Positions 34,159 to 43,100 of a stretch of DNA of 64,000 nucleotides are shown here, piece after piece (within the stretch, counting starts at the first letter, position 1; every line of letters starts with the position of its first letter). The notes beneath the pieces are model-generated. The model had not been told where the DNA came from. It worked only from the letters and a program-made list of their open reading frames with translations, and made no database searches. The stretch spans positions 186,001-250,000 of the forward strand of contig NZ_JAINZT010000007.1 of the NCBI RefSeq assembly GCF_020166515.1, written 5' to 3'. The stretch comes from Robertkochia flava (lineage in GTDB: Bacteria > Bacteroidota > Bacteroidia > Flavobacteriales > Flavobacteriaceae). The position numbers were made by a program, and so were the translations under genes.

Positions 34159-34689
34159 ATGGAAATTGTGTTTTATATCCTGTTGGGCATTGCTTTGCTT
34201 ATCATGGTGCTCAATTTTATGGCTCCTAAAACGTATCATGTCAGCAGAAGCATTGACATACGCAGGCCTGCCGATGAGGTTTTTACCTATATCAAATATT
34301 TGAAAAATCAGGAGGAATGGTCGCCCTGGGCAGAAAAAGACCCTGAGATGGAAACCTCCTTTTTCGGTACAGACGGAGAAGTTGGGGCTAAAAGTACATG
34401 GAAAGGGAATAAACAGGTGGGAGAAGGCGAGCAGGAAATTACCAGGATCTCAGACGGTGAGATCATGGAATCCAGGCTTCGGTTTTATAAACCTTTTAAA
34501 TCGGAATCGGATGCTTATATTAAGGTGACCTCTGTAAACGAGAACCGAAGCAGGGTGACCTGGGGCTTTTCAGGAGAGAATGGTTTCCCGGTCCGCATTT
34601 TTATGTTATTTATGAATATGGATAAGGCCATCGGGAAGGATTTCGAGTACGGTCTCCAAAATCTGAAAAATCAACTTGAAATAAAATAA
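34159..34689 (+). CDS. SRPBCC-family protein with N-terminal membrane helix
   Basis: A 176-residue protein with one N-terminal transmembrane helix (IVFYILLGIALLIMVLNFM) and a START-like/polyketide-cyclase fold: HVSRSIDIRRPADEVFTYI, EWSPWAEKDPEME, TWKGNKQVGEGEQEI and VTWGFSGENGFP. Such folds bind hydrophobic ligands; no catalytic site is evident. The next gene, a VOC protein, starts 2 bp after its stop codon, so the two are co-translated. Confidence 0.85.
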   Translation: MEIVFYILLGIALLIMVLNFMAPKTYHVSRSIDIRRPADEVFTYIKYLKNQEEWSPWAEKDPEMETSFFGTDGEVGAKSTWKGNKQVGEGEQEITRISDGEIMESRLRFYKPFKSESDAYIKVTSVNENRSRVTWGFSGENGFPVRIFMLFMNMDKAIGKDFEYGLQNLKNQLEIK

Positions 34690-34691
34690 TT

Positions 34692-35054
34692 ATGGTAGCC
34701 TGGTTTGAGATTCCCGTGACCCAGATGGAACGGGCACAACAATTTTATGAAACGGTTTTGGAGATCAGCATCAACTTGTACAATATCAATGGGTTAAAGA
34801 TGGGCTGGTTTCCCGGTGATGGGGAGGGAGCGCCTCCGTCCGGAGCCTTGATCCAGCACGAGTCGTACATACCGTCAAAGGAAGGAGTGCTCATTTATTT
34901 CAGTTGTCCGGATATAGAAAAGGCCCTTTCCAAAGTGGAAAAGGCCGGGGGTGAAATTTATCAACCCAAAACCATGATCTCAGATGAATATGGTTTTATG
35001 GGGGTGTTTATCGATTCGGAAGGCAACAGGGTTGCTCTTCATTCTTCTTCCTGA
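34692..35054 (+). CDS. VOC-family protein (glyoxalase/bleomycin-resistance fold)
   Basis: A 120-residue single-domain member of the vicinal-oxygen-chelate fold with two beta-alpha-beta-beta-beta halves: WFEIPVTQMERAQQFYETVL, YFSCPDIEKALSKVEKAGG and GFMGVFIDSEGNRVALHSS. In homodimers a metal site is built from residues such as Glu4 (FEIP) and the Asp/Glu of the C-terminal half. The substrate is unknown. It is co-translated with the SRPBCC gene and ends 3 bp before the convergent GH13 gene. Confidence 0.85.
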   Translation: MVAWFEIPVTQMERAQQFYETVLEISINLYNINGLKMGWFPGDGEGAPPSGALIQHESYIPSKEGVLIYFSCPDIEKALSKVEKAGGEIYQPKTMISDEYGFMGVFIDSEGNRVALHSSS

Positions 35055-35057
35055 TTC

Positions 35058-36713
35058 TTAATACAATAGCACCAGGGTGTAAGGGGTGTCAATGCGAACC
35101 ATGCCGTGCTCTACCTTCGCCTTTTTTCCGGAATAGTGATCGGTAACAACAGTTCCCTGTTCAAAGGCATTCCCAATAGTAAGGGTTTTCAGCCCCGGTT
35201 TAAGGTCGAGACCGATGACTACTCTTTCCTTGAAACTATCTGTTTTGAGGGTTCTTGAAAAGATATAGGGAGTTGTTGAGATCATTTGATGTTTTCCGGC
35301 TCCTACTGCGGGGTGATCCCTTCTGAAGGTGCCTAGTTTTTGCCAGTGCGCATGCAGCTTCTGAACTTCCTTGTTGTTTTGCAATTCGTTCCAGTTCATG
35401 AACGAACGCAGATGTGCGTCGCCGCTTGCACCGTCAATTTGTAATTTACGCGCAGTTTCATCCCCGTAATACACCTGTGAGGCCCCTGGGCTCAGCAATA
35501 ACTTGGTTGCAGATTCGAAGGTTCTTTTTCGCGCTTTATCAAAAGGTGCGCCATCATCATGGGAGGTGAGATAGTTTAGCACACTTTTGTTTTTAAGTTT
35601 GGTACTTAACAGGGAGTCATATTTGGTAAAAATGTCCTCATAGTCCTTATTGGCGTCGTGTTTGAACTCAAAATTGATCAGGCTTTTAAAGCCGTGGTCA
35701 AAAAAGTCAACTTTCCTGTCTCCATAATCGAACCATCTGCCGGAGGAGATGTTGTAATTGTATACTTCTCCTACCATGTAAAAGGGGGTGTCGTCCAGTA
35801 CCGATTCCGGATGTTTCTTTTTCCAGGTCTCAAATGCCGACGAGGCTATGGCATAGAGCTCCGACCAAACATATCCCTCGGTATGCTTTACCGTATCGGC
35901 CCTGAACCCATCGACACCGTATTTTTTAACAAAATCGGTGATCCATTTCATGATGTAAAATCGCGGAGCTCTGGGGTGTCCCGTAGCTTCAAAAAAAGCG
36001 TTGAGCTCTTCTGTTTCCTCTTCATACCTGCCTTCCTGCTTCCATTTGTCGGTCAGAAATTGGGGTAGGGCAACCTCTTTATTACTGTCGGTCAGGATAT
36101 CCGGAAGATTGTCGACCAGGGTACAGCTTGTGGTACCCTCGTAGTCCTTGAAATTACAGGTAGGGCCGGTTCTAACCCAGTCTGATCCCCATACAGGATC
36201 TTTTTCGGTAACGGGGCCGGTATGATTCACCACTACGTCAAGAAGGACACGGATTCCCTTGCTGTGAGCAAGTTCAATCAGGTAGGCCAGGTCTTCTTCG
36301 GTTCCGAAGTTCGGGTCAAGGGCCGTCCAGTCCTTGGCCCAATACCCGTGATAGGCATAGGTGGGTCCGGTACCCTCATCCACGATCCCGTGAATTTGCT
36401 CAACCACCGGGGTAAACCAAATGGCGTTGATGCCGAGTTTTTCGAAATAACCTGCTTCAAGTTTCTGAATGATCCCTTTGATATCTCCTCCCTCGAAACC
36501 TCTATGAGTTGCTGTCTCCTCAGTTCTTTCAAAATTAACGTCGTTGGAAGGGTCTCCGTTGTTGAAGCGGTCGGTTAACAGGAAGTAAATGTTAGCTGCC
36601 TCCCATAAGAATGGGGTTTTCTCTTTCTCCGGAGAAACGGAATTTTTATGTTCTGGTTTACAGCTCAAACTTAGAATGGAGATTAATGAGAGGGCGAAAT
36701 TCTTGAGGCTCAT
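35058..36713 (-). CDS. GH13 alpha-amylase-family lipoprotein
   Basis: A 551-residue glycoside hydrolase of family 13 that acts on alpha-1,4- or alpha-1,6-glucans. A lipoprotein signal (ISILSLSC, Cys18) tethers it to the envelope. The four conserved regions are DVVVNH (159-164), GFRADTVKH with nucleophile Asp273, VGEVYN with acid/base Glu316, and YLTSHDDG with Asp386. A short C-terminal beta domain ends TPYTLVLLY. The region around 170-245, rich in Cys and acidic residues, is the B-domain and could bind calcium. It follows a carboxypeptidase-regulatory-like gene by 42 bp on the same strand. No SusC/SusD pair is adjacent, so it is not part of a canonical polysaccharide utilisation locus. Confidence 0.92.
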   Translation of the reverse strand: MSLKNFALSLISILSLSCKPEHKNSVSPEKEKTPFLWEAANIYFLLTDRFNNGDPSNDVNFERTEETATHRGFEGGDIKGIIQKLEAGYFEKLGINAIWFTPVVEQIHGIVDEGTGPTYAYHGYWAKDWTALDPNFGTEEDLAYLIELAHSKGIRVLLDVVVNHTGPVTEKDPVWGSDWVRTGPTCNFKDYEGTTSCTLVDNLPDILTDSNKEVALPQFLTDKWKQEGRYEEETEELNAFFEATGHPRAPRFYIMKWITDFVKKYGVDGFRADTVKHTEGYVWSELYAIASSAFETWKKKHPESVLDDTPFYMVGEVYNYNISSGRWFDYGDRKVDFFDHGFKSLINFEFKHDANKDYEDIFTKYDSLLSTKLKNKSVLNYLTSHDDGAPFDKARKRTFESATKLLLSPGASQVYYGDETARKLQIDGASGDAHLRSFMNWNELQNNKEVQKLHAHWQKLGTFRRDHPAVGAGKHQMISTTPYIFSRTLKTDSFKERVVIGLDLKPGLKTLTIGNAFEQGTVVTDHYSGKKAKVEHGMVRIDTPYTLVLLY

Positions 36714-36755
36714 AATTAAGATTGGAAATATGAGGCAATAACGTGCCGGGTTATT

Positions 36756-37529
36756 CTAATTATTTCGGTTTAATACTTTGTATTCTTCGTAACACTGGCT
36801 GATGGCATCGAGGATCTGAAGGTCGTTTGCCGTCTTGATAAAACTGTCGGAATAACTGCAGTTTCTCAGGATGTCTTCAATTTCATTGGTATCGACCTGA
36901 AGCAATGCTGCCAGGGTTTGTCGGTCAAACTTGGAAGCGAGAAGATTTCGGATCTCATCATCTTCCTTCATTTTACGCAGCTTCTTCATTTGCTGGGGTT
37001 TATTGCCGAAAAGATTGTAGAGCAGGTCTGCGGGATTAAATATCGATCCCATTGCCTTGGCAAAGGCCCCCGGGTTATTATCTCCGGCTTCGTATCCGAG
37101 GTCCAGTCCCGAGATGCTGTATCGTCTTGAGGTGTTTACCGGAATGTTCTTGGAGTCGATCTCCAGGTATCCCGTAAGTTGGAACGGACTTACCACCACC
37201 TGTTCCAGGGCATAGGCAAGCTCGGTTAGCTGTACCTCTGTGTTCTGAAACTTAAGCATGTCGTTGGTTACACGAATTTGAATGGTCTTAAAGCCGATAA
37301 AAGAGAAATACAAGGTATCGTTAGGTTGGGCGGAAATCTCGAAATTTCCTCCCTCATTGGTGATGGTTCCCACCACCTGGTTCAGGTTTACAATGTGAAC
37401 ATTATTGAGGGGTACGCCATTCTCTGCGTTAACCACCTTACCCTTCAGGGTTTCCGGAAGCGGCTCTGTTTCCTGGGCAGTGGTTAATCCGAAGAGGAGA
37501 ATTGCGAATACAAAAAGATATCTTTTCAT
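36756..37529 (-). CDS. Carboxypeptidase-regulatory-like domain protein
   Basis: A 257-residue exported protein: signal peptide (MKRYLFVFAILLFGLTTAQ), then a CarboxypepD_reg-like beta-sandwich (about 25-105). That domain reads LKGKVVNAENGVPLNNVHIV, GTITNEGGNFEI and DTLYFSFIGFKTIQIRV. A less conserved C-terminal part follows, with EQVVVSPFQLTGYLEID and helical ends. The first domain is the same as that found at the N-terminus of SusC-like receptors, but no plug or barrel is present, so this is a free-standing protein. Such proteins are frequent and uncharacterised in Flavobacteria. It is first in a two-gene unit with the GH13 enzyme. Confidence 0.8.
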   Translation of the reverse strand: MKRYLFVFAILLFGLTTAQETEPLPETLKGKVVNAENGVPLNNVHIVNLNQVVGTITNEGGNFEISAQPNDTLYFSFIGFKTIQIRVTNDMLKFQNTEVQLTELAYALEQVVVSPFQLTGYLEIDSKNIPVNTSRRYSISGLDLGYEAGDNNPGAFAKAMGSIFNPADLLYNLFGNKPQQMKKLRKMKEDDEIRNLLASKFDRQTLAALLQVDTNEIEDILRNCSYSDSFIKTANDLQILDAISQCYEEYKVLNRNN

Positions 37530-37610
37530 TAAAACCTGGTTTACACTTTCATCGCCTTTCAGCAGCTTCAGCTTAGCATAGCTGCTGATGGTAAGATCTG
37601 GTACGAAAAT

Positions 37611-37680
37611 AAAAAAAGAAAGCCATACCCAATGGAAATGCCTTCAGACAATTTGATTTTTCCATTGTGCAGGCTTTCTT
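37611..37680 (-). terminator. Structured terminator-like region after the DEAD-box helicase gene
   Basis: Two nested inverted repeats, AAGAAAGCC/GGCTTTCTT (37616-37624 with 37672-37680) and CAATGGAAA/TTTCCATTG (37630-37638 with 37659-37667), form a long stem with an internal loop. On the minus strand it is followed by a T-rich tail, so it likely ends the helicase transcript. Confidence 0.6.
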
Positions 37681-37759
37681 AAGGAGCCTAAAAGTAATAA
37701 ACTCCTTCAGATCTGAAAGAGGTTTAAGAGCAATTTAAGTTATTATGCCCTTTGGAAAT

Positions 37760-39487
37760 TTACCAACGACTTTTTTTTTGACGTTGTTTCCCTCCTTTAT
37801 TTTTGGAGCCGAAGCCTTTTGGATTTTTTCTCTCGAAACTGTTTCCTGATCTTCTGGAACCTTCCCGTCTTTTCTTGCGTTCTTTTCCGCGGCCACCGGC
37901 GTTACTGGAAACCTCCACATTGATAAAGCGACCGTCCATTTTAAATTCAGAGAAAATTTGAAGGATCTCTTCGGCATGGGTCGTGTCGGTATTGAAGAAG
38001 GAGAAACTATCCTTAACATCTACCTTATACACATCATCTCGTTCCAGTCCGGTCTGTGCCTTCAGGAAATCTTTCAGGGATTTCCAGTCATATCCGTCCT
38101 TGGCTCCGACATTGATAAAATATCTTGTACTGCCGTCATTTCCGCTGCTTTGACCATTGGCCGAAGGCTGATCCAGATCACTGGTTCGGTTGTAGTAGTT
38201 TGCGAATCTGCTGAATTCTACAGAAACCATTTTTTTGATGAGTTCTTCCCTGTCCAGTCCTTCCAGAACATCCATCACCGCAGGCAGATAGCCCTCAACT
38301 TCTTTGTGCACGGTAGTGTTTTTGATATTACTGGCAAGATGGTAAAGTTGGATCTCGCAGATCTCTTCAGCGTTGGGTATCTTCTTAGGCTCAAATTCCT
38401 GTTGTATGATACGCTCGAGTGACTTGATCTTTTTAAGTTCGCTCTTGGTGATGATCACCATGGAGATCCCGGATTTCCCGGCTCTTCCCGTACGTCCGCT
38501 TCGGTGCGTATACGTTTCGGTCTCATCGGGTAACTGGTAGTTGATCACGTGGGTTACATCATCCACATCGATACCTCTGGCGGCCACATCAGTGGCAACA
38601 AGCATCTGGATCTGTCGGTTTCTGAAAGACTTCATCACGATATCACGCTGATTCTGGCTCAGGTCTCCGTGCAGGGCTCCGGCATTATAGCCATCCTCGA
38701 TAAGTTTTTCGGCCACCTTCTGCGTATCTCTCTTGGTTCGGCAAAATACCACCGAAAAGATATCCGGATTGGCATCTGCAAGACGTTTCAGTGCAGGATA
38801 ACGGTCACGTCCCGATACCAGGTAATATTCATGTTGTACATTTTGAGCGCCGGAATTCTTGCTGCCAACGGTTATTTCAACCGGGGAAGTCATGAATTTC
38901 TTTGCGATTCTTGCTACTTCTTTTGGCATGGTAGCAGAGAAGAGCCAGGTGGATTTTTCCTCTGGCGTGTGAGACAGAATGTCTGTGATATCCTCGTAAA
39001 AACCCATGTTAAGCATCTCATCCGCCTCATCAAGTACGCAATACTCAATGTTGGTAATGTCTACCATTCCGCGACTGATCATGTCTTTCATACGCCCTGG
39101 AGTGGCCACTACAATCTGTGCCCCTCTTTTGATTTCTGAAGCCTGGCTGCTAATGCTGGCCCCTCCGTAGATGGCCGCTACATTAATCCGCTTCATATAT
39201 TTGGAATACAATTTCAGTTCCTGTGCGATCTGCAGGCATAATTCCCGGGTGGGAGAAAGTATGAGGCCCTGTGTCCTCTTGCTTTGAACATCGATCTTTT
39301 GGATCATAGGAAAGCCGAAAGCTGCGGTTTTTCCTGTTCCGGTCTGTGCCAGGGCCACCATGTCGGTGTCCTGCTCTAATAGGACCGGGATAGCCTTTTC
39401 CTGTACTTCTGAGGGGTCAACAAACCCCATGTCGGCTATGGCATTTAACAGCGCTTCGTTCAGTCCTAATTGTTCGAATTTATTCAT
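37760..39487 (-). CDS. deaD: DEAD-box ATP-dependent RNA helicase with DbpA-type RNA-binding domain
   Basis: A 575-residue RNA helicase. The RecA-like core (about 1-365) has Q-motif FEQLGLNE...VQEKAIP, Walker A AQTGTGKT (47-54), PTRELCLQ, VLDEADEM, SATMP and the HRSGRTGRAGKSG motif VI. A DbpA-like RNA-recognition domain follows (about 455-530, RYFINVGAKDGYDWKSLKDF), then a Lys/Arg/Gly-rich tail. It remodels rRNA or mRNA structure. The start is the ATG at 39487; a TTG 24 bp further upstream lies inside a TACCTTTG -7 element (39509-39516, minus strand), so it cannot be used. The 3' end is followed by a long structured terminator-like region. Confidence 0.93.
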   Translation of the reverse strand: MNKFEQLGLNEALLNAIADMGFVDPSEVQEKAIPVLLEQDTDMVALAQTGTGKTAAFGFPMIQKIDVQSKRTQGLILSPTRELCLQIAQELKLYSKYMKRINVAAIYGGASISSQASEIKRGAQIVVATPGRMKDMISRGMVDITNIEYCVLDEADEMLNMGFYEDITDILSHTPEEKSTWLFSATMPKEVARIAKKFMTSPVEITVGSKNSGAQNVQHEYYLVSGRDRYPALKRLADANPDIFSVVFCRTKRDTQKVAEKLIEDGYNAGALHGDLSQNQRDIVMKSFRNRQIQMLVATDVAARGIDVDDVTHVINYQLPDETETYTHRSGRTGRAGKSGISMVIITKSELKKIKSLERIIQQEFEPKKIPNAEEICEIQLYHLASNIKNTTVHKEVEGYLPAVMDVLEGLDREELIKKMVSVEFSRFANYYNRTSDLDQPSANGQSSGNDGSTRYFINVGAKDGYDWKSLKDFLKAQTGLERDDVYKVDVKDSFSFFNTDTTHAEEILQIFSEFKMDGRFINVEVSSNAGGRGKERKKRREGSRRSGNSFERKNPKGFGSKNKGGKQRQKKSRW

Positions 39488-39646
39488 ACGGTAATTTAAA
39501 ATTGGCCGCAAAGGTAGTCTTTAAATATGGATAATGGGGTTTAATTCAAAATTAAATTACACTGATTATGAGTTGGTTATGAATCTGATAGTGTTCAGGG
39601 CAGGGGGGGTGAAGCTAAAAAAAGTTAAATTCTCCATTGTTGGCAC

Positions 39647-40216
39647 CTATTTAAAGTAGTCTATAAGTTGTTGCATGGCCTTCGCACGGTGGGAGATCTT
39701 GTTTTTTTCCGAAAGGGGTAATTCGGCAAAGGTCTGGTCGTATTGTGAAGGCTTAAAGACAGGGTCGTAACCGAAACCGCTGTCTCCGCGGGGGGTTTCA
39801 ACGATCGTGCCCTCTGCGATCCCCTGGAATAAGATCTTTTCATTTTCCAGGTTCAGGGCAATAACGGTTTTAAAACGTGCACTCCGGTCTTTCTTTCCAT
39901 CCAATTCGTTCAGCAGTTTTTCTATATTCTTAAGATCGCTCTTCTCGGCTCCGGCATACCTGGCGGAATATACCCCGGGGGCCCCGTTCAGGGCAGTGAC
40001 TTCCAGCCCGGTGTCGTCTGCAAAACAATCGTATCCGTAGGTGTTCTTTACATAATTGGCCTTGCCAATAGCATTTTCTTCAATGGTATCCGCCTCCTCC
40101 GGAATTTCTTCGGTGCATCCGATATCATCCAGGCTTAGCAGTTCAATGTGCTTTGGCAGTAACGCCTTGACCTCTTTAAGCTTATTCAAGTTGTGGGTGG
40201 CAAATACCAGTTTCAT
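39647..40216 (-). CDS. rdgB: XTP/dITP diphosphatase (RdgB/HAM1)
   Basis: A 189-residue house-cleaning pyrophosphatase that removes dITP and XTP from the nucleotide pool. Conserved parts are the N-terminal LVFATHNLNKLKEVKALLP, DTIEENAIGKA, YDCFADDTGLEVTALNGAPG (catalytic Asp), GDSGFGYDPVF and the C-terminal KISHRAKAM. It is 22 bp downstream of rlmH on the same strand, and the two are likely co-transcribed. Confidence 0.94.
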   Translation of the reverse strand: MKLVFATHNLNKLKEVKALLPKHIELLSLDDIGCTEEIPEEADTIEENAIGKANYVKNTYGYDCFADDTGLEVTALNGAPGVYSARYAGAEKSDLKNIEKLLNELDGKKDRSARFKTVIALNLENEKILFQGIAEGTIVETPRGDSGFGYDPVFKPSQYDQTFAELPLSEKNKISHRAKAMQQLIDYFK

Positions 40217-40238
40217 ATGTTTAGTTTTTGTGCAGGTG

Positions 40239-40712
40239 TTATCGGTGATGATAGGGTTCGTTTCTCAGGATGGTAAATGCCCTGTACAGCTGTTCTATGA
40301 AAAATACCCGAACCATCTGGTGAGAAAATGTCATTTTACTCAGGGCAAGCTTTCCCTGGGCCTTTTGGTAAACTTCTGCCGAGAAGCCATATGGCCCTCC
40401 GATTACAAATACCAATTGTTTTAATCCGGAGTTCATTTCTTTCTGCAGGTAGGAGGAGAATCCCTCAGAGGTATATTCCTTGCCCTTTTCATCAAGAAGT
40501 ACCAGTTTATCTGTGGGTTGAACTTCCTTCAGAATAAGCTGTCCTTCCTTTTCTTTTTGCAGTTCTTCGGTAAGCTTTCGTGTGTTCTTGATATCAGGTA
40601 TGATCACCTCGCTAAAATTGATGTAATGGCCAAGCCTTTTGATGTACACCTCTTTGATCTCCTTTAGCGCAGGATGGTCTGTTTTACCTATGGCAATAAG
40701 CTTGATATTCAT
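40239..40712 (-). CDS. rlmH: 23S rRNA (pseudouridine1915-N3)-methyltransferase RlmH
   Basis: A 157-residue SPOUT methyltransferase that modifies pseudouridine 1915 in helix 69 of 23S rRNA on assembled 70S ribosomes. It begins MNIKLIAIGKTDHPALKEI. It has the knot-forming LLDEKGKEYTSEGF and LVFVIGGPYGFSAEV motifs and the C-terminal MTFSHQMVRVFFIEQLYRA. The start is the ATG at 40712; the upstream in-frame extension to 40799 has no similarity to the family. It is followed by rdgB. Confidence 0.95.
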   Translation of the reverse strand: MNIKLIAIGKTDHPALKEIKEVYIKRLGHYINFSEVIIPDIKNTRKLTEELQKEKEGQLILKEVQPTDKLVLLDEKGKEYTSEGFSSYLQKEMNSGLKQLVFVIGGPYGFSAEVYQKAQGKLALSKMTFSHQMVRVFFIEQLYRAFTILRNEPYHHR

Positions 40713-40829
40713 GGTAACAAAGGTATTAAGTAATAAAGGAAAAATGCATATTCGTTGTAGGTAAAAAGTTGTGGGAAACCTTTGGAAGGTTCGCATCAAA
40801 TTTTAATAACTTAGCAAAAAAGTTCCTGT

Positions 40830-41687
40830 ATGATTTCAAAAGAACAATTTGAAAAGGAAATCGAACTCATTATCACTAATGCCCTGAGGGAGGATGTAGG
40901 AGATGGAGATCACAGTTCGCTGGCCTGTATTCCTGATGATGCCAAAGGGGTGGCTAAGCTATTGGTGAAGGATAAAGGGGTTATTGCAGGAGTTGAATTT
41001 GCAAGGCAGGTTTTTTATGCTGTTGATAAGGAGCTGGTAATGAAAACCCTGATTACGGATGGGCAGGAGGTCAAGTTTGGCGATATAGTATTTTATGTAG
41101 AAGGCAGATCGCAGTCCATTCTTAAAGCAGAACGTCTGGTATTAAATGCCATGCAGCGCATGAGTGCTATTGCAACCAAGACCGCCAGGTACGTTAAATT
41201 ATTGGAGGGTACCCAGACCAGGATTCTCGATACCCGTAAAACCACTCCCGGAATACGAGCTCTTGAAAAATGGGCGGTTAAGATAGGGGGAGGGGAGAAT
41301 CACCGTTTTGCGCTTTATGACATGATCATGTTAAAAGATAATCATATCGATTTTGCCGGCGGAATTACACAGGCCATTGCAAAAACACAAGAATATCTCA
41401 AGCGCAATAATAAAGACCTGAAAATTATTGTGGAGGCCAGAAACATGGAGGAGGTGAGGGAAATTTTACGTTCCGATGGCGTGCACAGAATTTTACTGGA
41501 TAATTTCAGTTTTGAGGAAACCCGCACGGCTGTGGCTCTTATTGGAGACCGTTGCCAGACAGAGTCTTCCGGCGGGATTAATGAACAAACGCTCAGGAAA
41601 TATGCAGAGTGTGGGGTTGGGTTTATTTCTTCCGGAGCACTAACGCATTCCGTATATAATATAGACCTGAGTCTAAAAGCAGTCTGA
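40830..41687 (+). CDS. nadC: Nicotinate-nucleotide pyrophosphorylase (carboxylating)
   Basis: A 285-residue quinolinate phosphoribosyltransferase of de novo NAD synthesis, making nicotinate mononucleotide from quinolinate and PRPP. Motifs include REDVGDGDHSSLACIP, LNAMQRMSAIATKTARYV, LDTRKTTPGIRALEKWAV, the phosphoribosyl loop GGGENHRFALYDMIMLKDNH and ESSGGINEQTLRKYAECGV. It is first in a four-gene run nadC - brkB - DUF2147 - priA, with spacings of 1, 14 and 45 bp. A weak promoter (TTG 40782-40784 and TAACTTAG 40807-40814, 22 bp apart) lies upstream. Confidence 0.96.
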   Translation: MISKEQFEKEIELIITNALREDVGDGDHSSLACIPDDAKGVAKLLVKDKGVIAGVEFARQVFYAVDKELVMKTLITDGQEVKFGDIVFYVEGRSQSILKAERLVLNAMQRMSAIATKTARYVKLLEGTQTRILDTRKTTPGIRALEKWAVKIGGGENHRFALYDMIMLKDNHIDFAGGITQAIAKTQEYLKRNNKDLKIIVEARNMEEVREILRSDGVHRILLDNFSFEETRTAVALIGDRCQTESSGGINEQTLRKYAECGVGFISSGALTHSVYNIDLSLKAV

Positions 41688-41688
41688 T

Positions 41689-42600
41689 ATGTCGGGTAAA
41701 CTAGAGGAAAAGTTCCTGGAGCTGCCCGTGGTAAGCTGGGTTGTTGATCTGTTTCAGCGGATCGAGTTGCCCGGTTTTGAAGGCCTCACCTTATTTGACC
41801 TGATGGAGATGTATATCAGGGGTATTGTTAAGGGAGCGGTAACCTACAGGGCCAGTGCTATTTCTTTTAGCTTTTTCATGGCACTATTTCCATTCCTGCT
41901 CTTTATTCTTAATCTATTACCCTATGTGCCTATCGATAATTTTCAGGCCGATTTTTTAAATCTGATAGAGAGCCTTCTCCCGCCAAAAACCGTAAATTAT
42001 TTTGATAATATTATTGAGGATATAGTTAACAACCAAAGAGGTGGTTTGCTGTCTTCCGTTTTCTTCCTTTCTGTCTTTTTAATGGCTAATGGTATAAATG
42101 CCATATTTGATGGATTTGAATCGTCTTATCATGTGGATATCAACAGAAAGATGGTGAGGCAGTACCTGGTTTCCATGGGGGTGGCTGTGTTGTTGTCTTT
42201 TATCATCCTCATCGCGGTTGTTGTTTTTATTTACTTGCAGTATCTCCGGATCGTGGAAGTCGAAGATACCGATGGAGGAGTGGTGGGTATCCAGTTAGGT
42301 AAGGCTTTTTTCTTTGTTTTTATCTCCTATATAATTACGGCAACCCTGTATTATTTTGGTACGGCAGAGGGTAAAAAGACCCGGTTTTTCTCTCCGGGAG
42401 CCTTACTGACAACGGTCTTGCTGGTGATTACCACCTACCTGTTTGGAATTTACATAGAGAACTTCGCCCTTTACAATGAATTGTACGGTTCTATCGGGGG
42501 CTTACTTATTTTAATGCTATATATTTGGTTAAATTCGAATCTGCTTTTGCTGGGCTTTGAGCTTAATGCTGCCCTGAGAAGTTTGAAGCGAAAGAATTAA
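41689..42600 (+). CDS. YihY/virulence factor BrkB family membrane protein
   Basis: A 303-residue inner-membrane protein with six transmembrane segments (about 60-80, 118-140, 162-185, 204-224, 236-257, 267-292). It has the family sequences YRASAISFSFFMALFPFLLF and GSIGGLLILMLYIWLNSNLLLLGFELNAAL. The YihY/BrkB family was once linked to RNase BN by mistake. Its true role is unknown; suggestions include envelope stress or transport. It starts 1 bp after the nadC stop codon, so the two are translationally linked. Confidence 0.9.
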   Translation: MSGKLEEKFLELPVVSWVVDLFQRIELPGFEGLTLFDLMEMYIRGIVKGAVTYRASAISFSFFMALFPFLLFILNLLPYVPIDNFQADFLNLIESLLPPKTVNYFDNIIEDIVNNQRGGLLSSVFFLSVFLMANGINAIFDGFESSYHVDINRKMVRQYLVSMGVAVLLSFIILIAVVVFIYLQYLRIVEVEDTDGGVVGIQLGKAFFFVFISYIITATLYYFGTAEGKKTRFFSPGALLTTVLLVITTYLFGIYIENFALYNELYGSIGGLLILMLYIWLNSNLLLLGFELNAALRSLKRKN

Positions 42601-42614
42601 AAAAAATGTCAATC

Positions 42615-43055
42615 ATGAAAAGAACAATTTTTTCAAGTTTTTTATTCCTGTTACTATTTGTTGGTGGAACTTCGGAGGTGTTTTCACAGTCGGTGTTCGG
42701 AAAGTGGCGAACCATTGATGATGAAACCGGAGAGCCCAAGTCTATTGTAGAGATCTATGAGGCGAACGGAAAAATTTACGGAAAGATCGTGGAGATCCTG
42801 AACAAAAACAAACAGGATGCCAAGTGTACCGAATGTGAAGGGGAAAGGAAAGATGAACCCATATTGGGGATGGTGATCATCGAAGGCCTGGAGCAGGAAG
42901 ATGATGTATATGAGGGAGGTACTATTCTCGATCCTAATAAGGGTAAGGAATACCGATGTAAGATCTGGGTAGACGAGGATAATAGTAATAAGCTGAATGT
43001 AAGAGGATACATCGCATTTCTTTTCCGCACCCAGGAATGGTTCCGTGCAGAATAA
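42615..43055 (+). CDS. DUF2147 family secreted protein
   Basis: A 146-residue protein with a signal peptide (MKRTIFSSFLFLLLFVGG, cut near SQS). One DUF2147 domain follows: VFGKWRTIDDETGEPKSIVEI, GKIYGKIVEIL, a CTECEG pair of cysteines, EDDVYEGGTILDPNKGKEYRCKIW and a C-terminal WFRAE. The family is a lipocalin-like small beta-barrel of unknown function, common in Bacteroidota and Proteobacteria. The ATG at 42615 is preferred over the one three codons earlier because the signal peptide begins there. It sits between brkB and priA in one run. Confidence 0.87.
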   Translation: MKRTIFSSFLFLLLFVGGTSEVFSQSVFGKWRTIDDETGEPKSIVEIYEANGKIYGKIVEILNKNKQDAKCTECEGERKDEPILGMVIIEGLEQEDDVYEGGTILDPNKGKEYRCKIWVDEDNSNKLNVRGYIAFLFRTQEWFRAE

Positions 43056-43100
43056 AATTATAGAACAGCCCCCGCGCTGATCCCAAACACTATCGTTCAA

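Noticed and set aside
35058-37529. A polysaccharide utilisation locus around the GH13 lipoprotein
   Set aside because: No SusC/SusD pair, regulator or further glycoside hydrolase lies nearby; the carboxypeptidase-regulatory-like protein lacks plug and barrel.
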